Origin: Mastigamoeba balamuthi
Taxonomy: Eukaryota; Evosea; Mastigamoebida; Mastigamoebidae
Length of the DNA stretch: 62,606 nucleotides
Direction of reading: 5' to 3'
NCBI GenBank assembly: GCA_902651635.1
Contig: CACRSC010000028.1
Location: 246,266-308,871, forward strand
The notes below the pieces were generated by a model. That model saw nothing but the letters and a program-made list of their open reading frames with translations, searched no databases and was not told the DNA's origin. This document shows positions 54,008 to 62,606 of this stretch, in pieces. Within the stretch, counting starts at the first letter, position 1. Each line of letters begins with the position of its first letter. The position numbers were made by a program, and so were the translations under genes.

Positions 54008-55729
54008 ATGTCGCAGCCGCAGCCGCCAGCCGACGCAGCAGCCGCCGCCGCCCCCGAGGGCGCGACGCCGAGCGCCGCGAGCGCCGGGCAGCCCGCGGAG
54101 ATCGCGTCGGCGTCGTGGTTCGCGCACCTGGCGGGCGTCGACGAGGCCGACTTCCACGCGCAGGGGGCGCTGCTCTGCGTGCCCTCGCGCCACGCCGCCT
54201 CGCGCGGGCCCCGCCTCCAGCTGCGCAACGCCCGCACGGGCCGCTGCTACGAGGCCGGCCGCTTCCGCCCCGTCAGCATCGCGGAGCTCGAGCGCGCGGC
54301 GCAGCGCGTGCGGCCCCTCGTCGCCAGCGCCACGTCGCCGCCGGCGTCGCAGTGCCCGCTGCACGTCGTCTGCAGGGAGGACAGGGAGAGCGTCGCGTTT
54401 GTCGACGTGGGGGTGCTGCAGGCGGCCAGGGAGAACAGGCTGGCGGTGTTCCAGGCCGCCAGCAACTTCAACGCCGTCGAGGCCATCGACGAGGACGCGC
54501 ACCCCGACGACCCCAATTTCACCTCCAATTGTCCGATCGCCCGCCAAGGGGCCCCCCACACACACCCCCACGCCTCCCCACGCTCCCGCTTCTCCTTACC
54601 CCCCCCGGGGGGGGAATATCCGGCCAATTGTCCGATCTCTTTGGGCGTAGTACGAATTGGGGGGATGCCCGCTGGTGGTTGGTGACGTGCTCGGTTGCCT
54701 GGCCACTCAAAACGTCTTGGGAGTTCGAGTTCCGTTTTCGTTTTTCGTACTGATACGCGATCAATTGATCTCACTGTGCATCGCTATTTTCGCTTCTGTG
54801 TGCGTTCTCGTTGTCTTTTGCCCTACTTGCGTGATAAACTGGGGGCTGTTTTGCACCCATTGCGGGTCTCAATTGACTCGGGCTCTTACCTCTCTCTCCA
54901 CTTGCGTCTCCCAGACATCTTCGACCGCACGCAGGGCCCGCAGGCGTCGCTGGGCGCCGGAGCGGCGGCCATCACGCGCGTGCACGCGGCGTTCGCCCCT
55001 GCCAGCGCCACGAGCGGCGCGCCGCCGCCCGAGGAGTGGCGGCAGACGAGCGACCACCAGGTGGAGCTCCTGGGCGGCCTGCGCGACTACTACACGGTGC
55101 AGAACGGCTACGTCTGCCTCACGGGCTCGGAGAAGCCGCTGCCCGCGTCCAAGGAGGAGCGCGACAAGCTGCTGCGCCGCGTCTGCGTGGGGCTGCACAC
55201 GGAGGTCGAGGTCACGTTCGCGGGCTACAGCGGCGAGAACCTGCGCGTCGTCGAGCGCGAGAGCGCGGCGCCCGACGCGTCGCTGGGCGACGTGCAGCTC
55301 ATCGACCAGGTCTTCTGCGCGGCCATGAACGTCAAGCAGGGCGAGAGCGGCGAGCAGAACGCCCGCGCGGCCGACTGCCTCGAGAAGGCGACGTTCCTGC
55401 TGCGCGCGGCGTACCGCGCGACGTACCTCGCGGCGCTGGTCAACAAGCGGCAGCGCCTGTTCCTGACGCTGATCGGCGGCGGCGTCTTCGGCAACCCCGT
55501 CAAGGACGTCTTCGACATCATCCTCGAGGAGCACAGGCACTGGACCAGCAAGCCCTACAGCAGGCTCTCCGAGGTCGTGCTCGTGCTCTACTCGGTGCCC
55601 GAGGAGGTCCACGAGTGGGCCAACCAGCTCGACCGCGACGGCGTGCCCTACTGCTGGACGGCCTACAGCAAGGGCGTGGGGCGCGTGTACCGCGGCAAGC
55701 CGATCCCGCCGTCGGTCCCGCGCTCGTAG
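54008..55729 (+). CDS. Macro-like family protein (SNFNxxE...TQGPxAS type)
   Basis: Exons 54008-54530 and 54915-55729 join (phase 1) to 445 residues. The conserved core reads LAVFQAASNFNAVEAIDED, then, across the intron, YIFDRTQGPQASLGAGAAAI. ITRVHAAF, DHQVELLGGLRDYYTVQNGY and a second half with LFLTLIGGGVFGNPVKDVFD follow. This matches a widespread family, common in bacteria, with a QFNCLEM-YxxDxTQGPACA pattern. The GGGVFGN loop and overall pattern resemble macro (ADP-ribose-binding) domains, so an ADP-ribose-related role is plausible but unproven. The N-terminus is Ala/Pro-rich without a signal peptide. The 384-nt intron is AT-richer than the exons. Confidence 0.65.
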
Positions 55730-56135
55730 AGCCGAGGGGAGGGGCCGGCCGCCCACCCGCAGAGTGCCACCACTTGTACGCCACTCCCCCCAATGCAACT
55801 GCTGTTAATGTACCTCGCTCGCCTTGTCAACTGGTAAGAACACGTGGCACGCTCCCACTTTGTTAACAGCCCAAGAGGAATGGGTTCAAGTTCAGTATTG
55901 GCCTTCACCCCCACAGGCGCTCAGACGAGGACACTTGACAGAGCCGAGCGTCCCTGTGAGACCGCCAGCACCACCACAGAGCCGTATGGAGGCAATGCTC
56001 GGCGGCTAGAGCAAGCTGGACGGCGACGGTCCACTGCAGCCAGCTTTATTTTTGGGACAAGCTCGCGAGATGAGCGCATCTGCAGCGCCACCCCGGAGAG
56101 CCACAGTGAGCCGCTAAGCGGGCGCGCCTCACGGT
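55730..56135. other. Convergent intergenic spacer
   Basis: A 400-bp spacer between converging stop codons. No reading frame of note. Confidence 0.4.
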
Positions 56136-57938
56136 TCACTTGGCCGCGGCCTTGGACTTGGGCATGTACTTGCGCTTCTCGATGATCTGGCGCTCCATCC
56201 ACCAGATGGCCCCGTGGGCCACGCCGCCCTTCTTCTTGACCGCCTCGAGGTACTCGACCGCCTCGCGCAGCTGCGCCTCGGCCTCGGCGACGGCCTGCTC
56301 GACCTGCCGCTGCGCCTCCTCCGCGGCCTCTGCGGACCTCGCGGCCTCGGCCGCCGCCTCGTCGGCCCTGGCGCGCTCCGCCCGCGCGTGCTCGGCCGCT
56401 GCCTCGGCCTCGGCCGCCGCCGCGTCCGACGCCTGCGCCACCTCGTTGGCCTTGGCGCTCGCCGCGTTGAACGGGGCCGCTGCCTGCGCACGTGACGTCG
56501 CTGATACGTCAGCGAGGGAAAAGTGCGTAATTGAGGAGACGGGGAGGAGAAGCGCGGGGGGCTGGCCTTCTCCATCTTGCGGAGCGTGGCCTGCTGGTTG
56601 ATCTTGGCGCGGCGCAGGGGCAGCGGGTCCTCGGCCTTGAGCTGCTCGAGCTCGTTGGCCGCCCGCGTGCGCTGCACGAGGCCGCCGGTCGTCGACGCCC
56701 TCTCGAGCTCCGCCTTCTTGCTGTTGAACTCCTCCTCCTGCGCCTGCAGCTCCCTCAGCGCCGCGTCGTTCTCTGCCACCGCCGCCCTGGGGGGTCCAGC
56801 GCAGGCCAGATATTTCAGCGATATCACGATTCCCGGAACCCAAAGATATGAGTGACGTGTCAGGCCCCCCCTCGCACCTGTACGGCGCGGCGACGGCGTC
56901 GGCCTCTGCGGCGGCCGCGCGCGCGGCCTCTGCGGCCTCCTTGGCGGCGTCGGCGGTGCGCGTGGCCTCTGCCTCTGCCGCCGCGGCCGCGGCCGCCGTC
57001 TCCGCCGCGGCGTCGGCGTCGCGCTTGGCCGCCGCGGCCGCCGCGCGCTGCTCGTCGAGGCGGCGGACGACCTCCTCGACGGCGGCCTGGGCGCTGTTGA
57101 CCTTGGCCTGGGCGGCCTCCACCTCGGCCTTGTTCTGGCCCTGGTCCGCCTCCAGCACCGCGTTGATGCTCTTGTTGTAGCGGAAGATCAGGTACCTGCG
57201 ATGGGAAGGAGCGGCGCACGTCACGCGTGACGTGGGTGACGTGGCGGATTAGTTGTGGGGAAAACTGCCCCAGAGAAGGGCAAAGAGATCTGGGCCCAGG
57301 GGTGGTGGGGCTTAACTCGATGAGGGACATGCGCTTGTTGTTGTCGACGTCGATGGCGCGCAGGCGCTCCCTCAGGGCGATGACCGTCAGGGTCTGCAGT
57401 GGTGGCGGAGGTGTGGGGTGCCCTCGGCGTCAGAGAAGGAGAGAGAGAAAGAGAGAGGGGAAGAGAGCCAGAGGACAGCGACACGAAGGGAACAGAGACA
57501 GAGAAAGACAGGCAGACATACAGACGGCACAGAGAGATAGAGAGATAGAGAGAGAGAGAGACACTCAGAATCTGTGGGAGGCAGCCGAGTGGGAAAGGGG
57601 AGGAGGGGGCCCACAGACCTCTCCGAGCGACTCGAGGAACTTGTGCGACCAGAACTCGTCGAGCTCCGATCCGCCAGCCCTCCTCTCCTGGTCGAGCTGC
57701 CTGCACCGTTCCGCACGCGAGGGGTGAGAGGGCGCATGACGCTGGGGAGGAGGGGGTCCACAGGGCGAGGGGAGGAGGAAGGCTACCCGAAGAGCTCGAC
57801 CCACTTCCAGACGTTCTCGGCCTCGGCTGCGAGGCCCTCGTCCCAGAAGCCGTTGAGGAACCACACGGCCTGCTCCGCGTACGTCTTGCTCGTCAGCGTC
57901 GTCCACGACGCCTGCTGCTGCTGCGTGATCTGCGACAT
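56136..57938 (-). CDS. Calcium-regulated actin-bundling protein (p34/ABP34 family)
   Basis: Exons 57938-57787, 57700-57619, 57393-57317, 57195-56878, 56786-56567 and 56483-56136 give 398 residues; the Dictyostelium family member is about 295. It bundles F-actin and is inhibited by Ca2+. The N-terminus has YAEQAVWFLNGFWDEGLAAE. A single EF-hand-like loop, DVDNNKRMSLIE, is followed by YLIFRYNKS. The C-terminus carries GAIWWMERQIIEKRKYMPK, the family's diagnostic GAIWWM motif. The extra length is two long Ala/Glu/Arg-rich coiled-coil blocks, one before and one after the conserved ELERAS-TGGLVQRTRAANEL segment. Intron 5 needs a GC donor (AAG|GCCAGC) to stay in frame. Confidence 0.85.
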
Positions 57939-58688
57939 GCGGGTGCCCTCACTCGCTGCTGGCTTTGCTGGTTCTGCTGGGGTGGTGGTGTGTCGGTTGG
58001 CAACGACTGGGGTGGTTGTGTGAACGTCCAGATTTTTGTGGCCCCGTATCTTCCGTTCTTGCTTGTGACACGATAAGCGCCAACGGCTGCTCGAGCATGC
58101 TCCACGGCCCACCTTTTGATAAGGGCATGCGAGTTGTCTCGATACACGATGCCTAGAGCCTAAACCCCGTGTCCCCCAACTCCCTTTGCTGCGGCGCCGA
58201 CTGGCCATGACCCTGTCTGTGGTGGTCACTGCTTCTGCATCGTCCAAATGTGGCTTAGTAGCTGGAAGGGCTTCCACATCGACTCGTGGTGCTCGAGACC
58301 GCACCTTGAGCTCGGCTGGCGGACCCTCCTCGCCCAGGGGGCGACGTATACCTAGGGGTGAAGTGGTATAACTTCCTCGGGTAAGAGCACAGTCGTCTCG
58401 ACCAGGGCGCCTGCCCCTGGGAGGCCTCTGCACCACTGCGCACCTCGACCAGGCGAGTCCCTCATCCGAGTGAAGCGGACATGGCTCTCATGTGTTATAA
58501 GTCGCCAGAGGGCTCCCGCAGAAGAGGCTGCAGTCGGGGGGAGCAATAATGCGAGGCCCTCCAGGGTTGACAACCACCCCGGTGGACACGGAGCAAAAAC
58601 CTGTTTGGCGGAACTATCAACACTCATGAGGGGCGGGAGCGCGGGGAAGGCTCGGCTCCCAGGCGTTTGCAATCTTCGGGCGAGTAGC
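57939..58688. other. Intergenic region
   Basis: 750 bp between the ABP34 start and the stop of the next minus-strand gene. Frames on both strands lack protein-like composition and I see no RNA gene. Confidence 0.4.
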
Positions 58689-59496
58689 TCAGTAGCAGAG
58701 CCACTCGCAGAACATGAACCTGCGCTGCTCGTGCGTGACGTGGGCGGACGAGCACAGGAACTCGTCGTTGTAGAACACGCTCAGCGCCTGCAGCTGGTCG
58801 GGGCTGAGCGCCTGCGCCTCATCCCACGTCGCGGGCCAGAAGGGGAAGACAGCGGCGGGCGACGTCGACACGGGCGGGGGGCCTCCTCCCGGCCCGCCGC
58901 CGAACCACGCGGGGGGCAACAGCGCCACGACGCCGGGGGGCAGCGCCGCCACGCCTTCCGCGGGGACCCCGAGGCCGGGAGCCGCGAAAGCCCCGGGGGC
59001 GGGCAGCCCCGCGACCTCCTTGAGCTTGGCGTGGACACCCATGCGCCCCTCCGCGCGGTTCCTCTCGTTGCGCCTCGTCGCCAGCGCGTTGTGCGACGAC
59101 GCGACGACGGGGCCCATGACCGCGTTGAGGGCGCCGGGGAGGGCGGCGTTGACTGCGGAGATGACTGCGGCGTTGATTAGAGGCTCCAGCCAGAGGCGCG
59201 CGGCAACCGAGTGCTCGAACACAATCTGGCGGCCGAGCTCGCTGGGGGTCACGGAGCCGGGGTCTGTCAACAAGCAGGAGCTGTTAGCGATCCAGTTGGA
59301 GTGCACTGTTGTCCTGGGGTGGCGTACTCGAGGCGCGCATGATGGCGAGGGCGCAGGTCCGGCGGTGCTCTTGGTGAACGTGCCCGAAAGTGACGGCGAC
59401 CGGCAGAGCCGCGGTCGGCGGAACGAGTGAGTTGGCGTGGGGGTTCGCCAGGGGGGGCAGCGGGGGCGGGGCGGGCAGAGGCGGCGGCGCAGCCAT
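58689..59496 (-). CDS. Unknown Pro/Ala-rich protein
   Basis: Exons 59496-59328 and 59263-58689 join (phase 1) to 247 residues. A proline-rich start (PAPPPLPPLANPH) leads to HRRTCALAIMRAS joined to NPGSVTPSELGRQIVFEHSV. A helical segment follows (WLEPLINAAVISAVNAALPG, then SSHNALATRRNERNRAEGRM), then a Gly/Pro/Ala linker and the C-terminus WDEAQALSPDQLQALSVFYN with DEFLCSSAHVTHEQRRFMFC. The repeated His/Arg/Asn segment and ordered ends suggest a real protein, but I recognise no family. Confidence 0.5.
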
Positions 59497-60073
59497 GGAG
59501 AGTTCAAATCAAATGATTGAGGATGTCTGCCGCTTCGTGGCGGGATCAAACCCCGGGCTTAATAAAGGCAGAGAAAGTTGCGTGGTTGCGGATCTGGGGT
59601 CTGCAAAAAGGTACCTTTGCCTACATAGGCCCCCACATTGTTCGGAATGTGGCCACAAAGAGCGACTGAGGAGCATTCAGCACGAACTGGCAAGGCAGAT
59701 TTCACAAGTATCCGTGGCGGACGTCCTCTTGCTCCTCAGGTACAGCAACTCCCTTCGTAGTGATGTAATACCACAGTCGCAAACAACATCTCCGCCTGGC
59801 AACCCCTCTCTTTTTGCGTGTGCACATACGATGCCCCACGCTGCTCAGGGTGGGTGCTCTGGTTTCGCTCGTAGACAAAGGACCACATCGACTTTCCCCG
59901 GATGCGATGGAGTATGCTTTTTTTGCCCGAGGGCGAAGCACATGAGTGGGGCACCCGGTGCAGGCACCACACTGTTGTGAGGGTCTTGCCCTTTCAGTAG
60001 CGGCAGCATGCTCGTGGATACCAAGGTTGTAGTTGTTTTCTGTTGTGGCATTTCGCAGGTAGTCGTATCGGCA
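59497..60073. other. Spacer with a possible small plus-strand frame
   Basis: Between two minus-strand genes. A plus-strand frame from ATG 59495 (overlapping the minus-strand start) encodes ESSNQMIEDVCRFVAGSNPG and continues past a GT-containing AAAAAGGTACC. It may be chance. Nothing else is supported here. Confidence 0.3.
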
Positions 60074-60920
60074 TCAGTGCTGCTGCTCTCCTCTGACTGC
60101 GCGAGGGTCGTTATCACCGTGTAATCGCGGGCAGAGGGGGAAGGGGGCTAGTCCACTCACGCATGCGCAGCAGTGGCTCCGGGGGGTTGTCCACGTACGC
60201 GTGCGGCATCCCTGCCAGGCGCATCTTCGCGTAGAACTCGGGCTCCTGCGACTCCCCGATCCCTGCAGCCCGAGCTGTCAGCCGCCTGGCCGAGGGTGGG
60301 AGGGAGGAGCCTCACCGAGGGCGGCCCTGAGCTCCTTGCTGGGCGCCCCTGGCAGCGGAGGGGCCTCGCCCTCGCAGTAGCGCTGCTGCGACTCGGGCAC
60401 CAGCGAGTCCTTGGCGCCGCTGCCCGCTGCGGGGTCGGCCTCGGCGGCAGACGACATCGCAGCCTCGGTCATCGCGTCCATCCGAGCGTCCTTCACCTGC
60501 GGCGCGTCGTCTGACGACGGCAGTTCCGTTTCCTCGCAGAACCCCTTTGATTTACGAGTGGGAGATATTATTACGCCACGGGAATATCTTCTCGCAACGT
60601 CACCGGTTGCGTAGCCCCCGTACGTCGTAGTATCGGACGACCGAGGGCCAGTAGGCGCCGTTGACCTGCGCGGCGAGGTGCGGCGGCAGGGCCACGTAGG
60701 CGTCTGCGGGGAACCTGAGGACCGACTCGAGCTTGGCGCGGAGCTGTGCGGGGGCCGCGCTGTGGTAGACGACCGTGACCAGCGCCCCTCCGCGGCCTCC
60801 GCCGGCGCGCAGGCCGTCAACGGCTGCCCGCAGGCGCGCGATCTCGCGGTCGCGATCGTGGACTGCGCGCTGGAGGGCGTCGCGCTCGGCGGCGAGGCGC
60901 TCGAGCTCGGCGTCGCCCAT
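60074..60920 (-). CDS. Unknown protein with N-terminal coiled coil
   Basis: Exons 60920-60624, 60544-60316, 60262-60161 and a short last exon 60096-60074 join in phases 0, 1, 1 to 216 residues. An N-terminal coiled coil (LERLAAERDALQRAVHDRDR) is followed by an ordered stretch (GALVTVVYHSAAPAQLRAKL, FPADAYVALPPHLAAQVNGA), an acidic region and PEFYAKMRLAGMPHAYVDNP near the end. I do not recognise the family. The segment from FYAKMRLAGMP resembles the C-terminal helical part of WASH-complex CCDC53/WASHC3-type proteins only loosely. The last exon is the weakest part of the model. Confidence 0.5.
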
Positions 60921-61099
60921 AGCGCGCGCTCTCTTGGTGCAGTGGAGTAGATATCTTCAAGATATCCCACTGACGAAATATCTCACCACGAATCTGGGAG
61001 TCTGTTCGGGCGTGCCCCTCAGCCTCCGATGCGTCGAAGAGCGAATGGGCACCCCTCGCTCCAGATTGTCTGCTACAGCTGCCCCTTGGACCTCTTGGG

Positions 61100-62606
61100 G
61101 GGCTGTCTGAGTCTGAGTCTGAGCTCTCCCAGGTGATGCCCGAAGCACAGTCCAGGGCAAAGTACTGCAAAACACCTGAGACAAACATAGAGGTAAGAAG
61201 ATGTGTTCACTGACCCTGACCTTTCAACAAGGAGCCCCAGCTGGAAGCCACAGTACCTCCTTCAGAGCTGTCACAGCTCTCATCCAAGGCTATATTTTTG
61301 ACTTAACAAAGACCCCTCTTAGTGTATCTGTGGCTCAAGCTGCATCTGAGATCATCATTAAGAATGACTTGGTGGAGATCCTCATTACGGAGTCTGCAGT
61401 TCACATTTGCCCAGCCCTAGCATGCATGGGAGTGGCCCTGAAGATCACCTTGAAGACACTTTAATATAGCTGGACTCATTCCTCAGCATAGATCTTCCAT
61501 TGGACAGCATGTTGCTACTTGACTTGTCATTGCCATGACAGCACAGTGCAGCAGTACTGTGCAGTCAGTGGCCTGACAGGCTCAGGGGCAGAAGTGGTGT
61601 TCAGCTCACTCTGGGCCACCAGTCCAGTGCTTCATCCAGTGTCACTAAGCATAAGATGGAGCAGCTGGTTTCTGCCCTTAAGCAGCAGTAGCAGGAGCCA
61701 GAGAAGCAGATAGAAGTACCTGTCTGTCCCAGAGCAGCAGAGCAAGCCGTGATATCAAGAGAAAGCTGAAGAGGACACCTGATGCCAAGCTGCAGGCCAG
61801 GCACCACCAACTGTCAGAGTCAACCCATCACTGACATCCCTGCCCTGACTGCTCCAGTGATGTCAGCAGTAGCACTCACCACCGAGATGTACACAGCAGC
61901 TGACTGACACCAGATACCAGAGAAGACCACAGACCTGTGAGCAAGATGGATCCAGATCACCCAACTGGACACCTCAGAAGTGCCTGCTGCCCAGCAAGAG
62001 GAGCAAGGTGCCCTGGGGCTCTGTGATCTGTTCCAGGCCCCTGAGGTTCCCTTCTATGGGTCCCCTGCCAAGTCCCCCACAAGGAGGCAGCATCGCCTGT
62101 GGTGCTAATGTTGAGGATTCTGTCACTCCTGTCATCAGATAAGAGTGAGCAGCCAGCCTTCAGCCCCTGCTCCCCGAGCAGCTAGCAACTCAGGACATGA
62201 CATGCACAGTGCCCGTGGTCACAGACAGGGACTTCAATCCATGGTGGCACGTGTCAGCAAGCTTCTCACTGGCAACAAGATGTAAGCACAGACCTGAAGC
62301 AATGCCCACTGACAAGGCTCTGACAACAGGCCAGGAAGGGCTCTAAGACCTTAATGCACGACACAAGCCCAGTCTTCCTGTCCAGTTAACAGTCTTTTGG
62401 ATAAATCAGCCGTATTGCCAGGGGAATTCCCTATTTTCCCGTACTCCATTTTCTTCATGACGTTTTCAGATGGTCTCTGTGACTTCTCGCATCACTGTTC
62501 CAGCTTCTTCTCGCCCCCCCCCCCCCCTACGTACCACAGCAGCAGGGAGCACATTGCAAGCAGAAGGGTGGCACACAGCTGGTGGAGATACGAGGAGGCA
62601 AACAGG
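61100..62606. other. Lower-GC stretch without recognisable gene (island 3, partial)
   Basis: From about 61.1 kb the composition and word use change to a style like islands 1 and 2 (CAGCAGTAGCAGG, TGTCAGAG words). A reading frame at 61201-61464 (SVSVAQAASEIIIKNDLVEI) looks slightly protein-like but matches nothing I know. The region ends the window, with a C-run at about 62515-62527. No mobile-element signature was identified. Confidence 0.4.

Noticed and set aside
58680-58740. tRNA-like string GAGTAGCTCAGTAGCAGAGC
   Set aside because: It resembles a D-arm but has no T-loop or matching acceptor stem, and it overlaps the 3' end of a minus-strand coding exon.
61201-61464. Protein-like frame in the terminal low-GC stretch
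   Set aside because: Only 87 residues, no family match, no splice-linked neighbours; not enough to call a gene.

Overview
The window is nuclear DNA of a GC-rich, intron-rich unicellular eukaryote. About 80 introns can be placed by reading frame and homology; most are 40-110 nt with GTGCGY-type donors. The gene set (ATG4, COMMD proteins, an AIMP1/EMAP-II protein, a GPR107-type receptor, NUBP1, a p34/ABP34 calcium-regulated actin-bundling protein, RhoGAP, RCC1-BTB) and the Gln/Ala-rich low-complexity tracts suggest a free-living amoeba or similar protist. The species cannot be fixed from sequence alone.

Layout. 0.1-3.6 kb: ATG4 (+) and COMMD7 (-). 3.9-8.97 kb: AT-rich island with a Tc1/mariner relic and a broken YqaJ-type exonuclease. 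9.0-22.9 kb: dense ordinary genes: a COMM-only protein, a GATA factor, a RhoGAP-C1-EF-hand protein, AIMP1, an alpha/beta hydrolase, a GPR107-like receptor and a small unknown protein. A 24-N gap at 11.9 kb sits between two near-identical 380-bp copies, which looks like an assembly artefact.

23.2-36.9 kb: a rearranged accessory region. It holds three paralogues of a lineage-specific, BAH-like nuclear gene family (two + strand, one - strand), a coiled-coil/polyproline/WH2 gene, and a 530-bp inverted repeat bracketing a 973-N gap. It also holds a graveyard of gene shards: a DHX8/Prp22 helicase broken into oppositely oriented pieces, one exon of a PHO84-like transporter, and partial copies of the WH2 and BAH-like genes.

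37.4-39.5 kb: a secreted permuted-papain-fold enzyme. 39.6-46.3 kb: second AT-rich island with an LRR/CCP-like surface-protein gene in which each LRR is its own phase-2 exon, another Tc1 scar, a DDE_4 transposase relic and an unidentified gene. 46.3-60.9 kb: ordinary GC-rich genes: RCC1-double BTB, an HExxH metallopeptidase, thioredoxin, NUBP1 with a duplicated Fe-S motif, a macro-like protein, ABP34, and two unknown proteins. 61.1-62.6 kb: a third lower-GC stretch with no recognisable gene.

The points most worth following up are the BAH-like family, the recurrent GC-AG introns, the helicase graveyard, the LRR gene and the tandem Nbp35-type cysteine cluster. All exon models are manual and not backed by transcripts.
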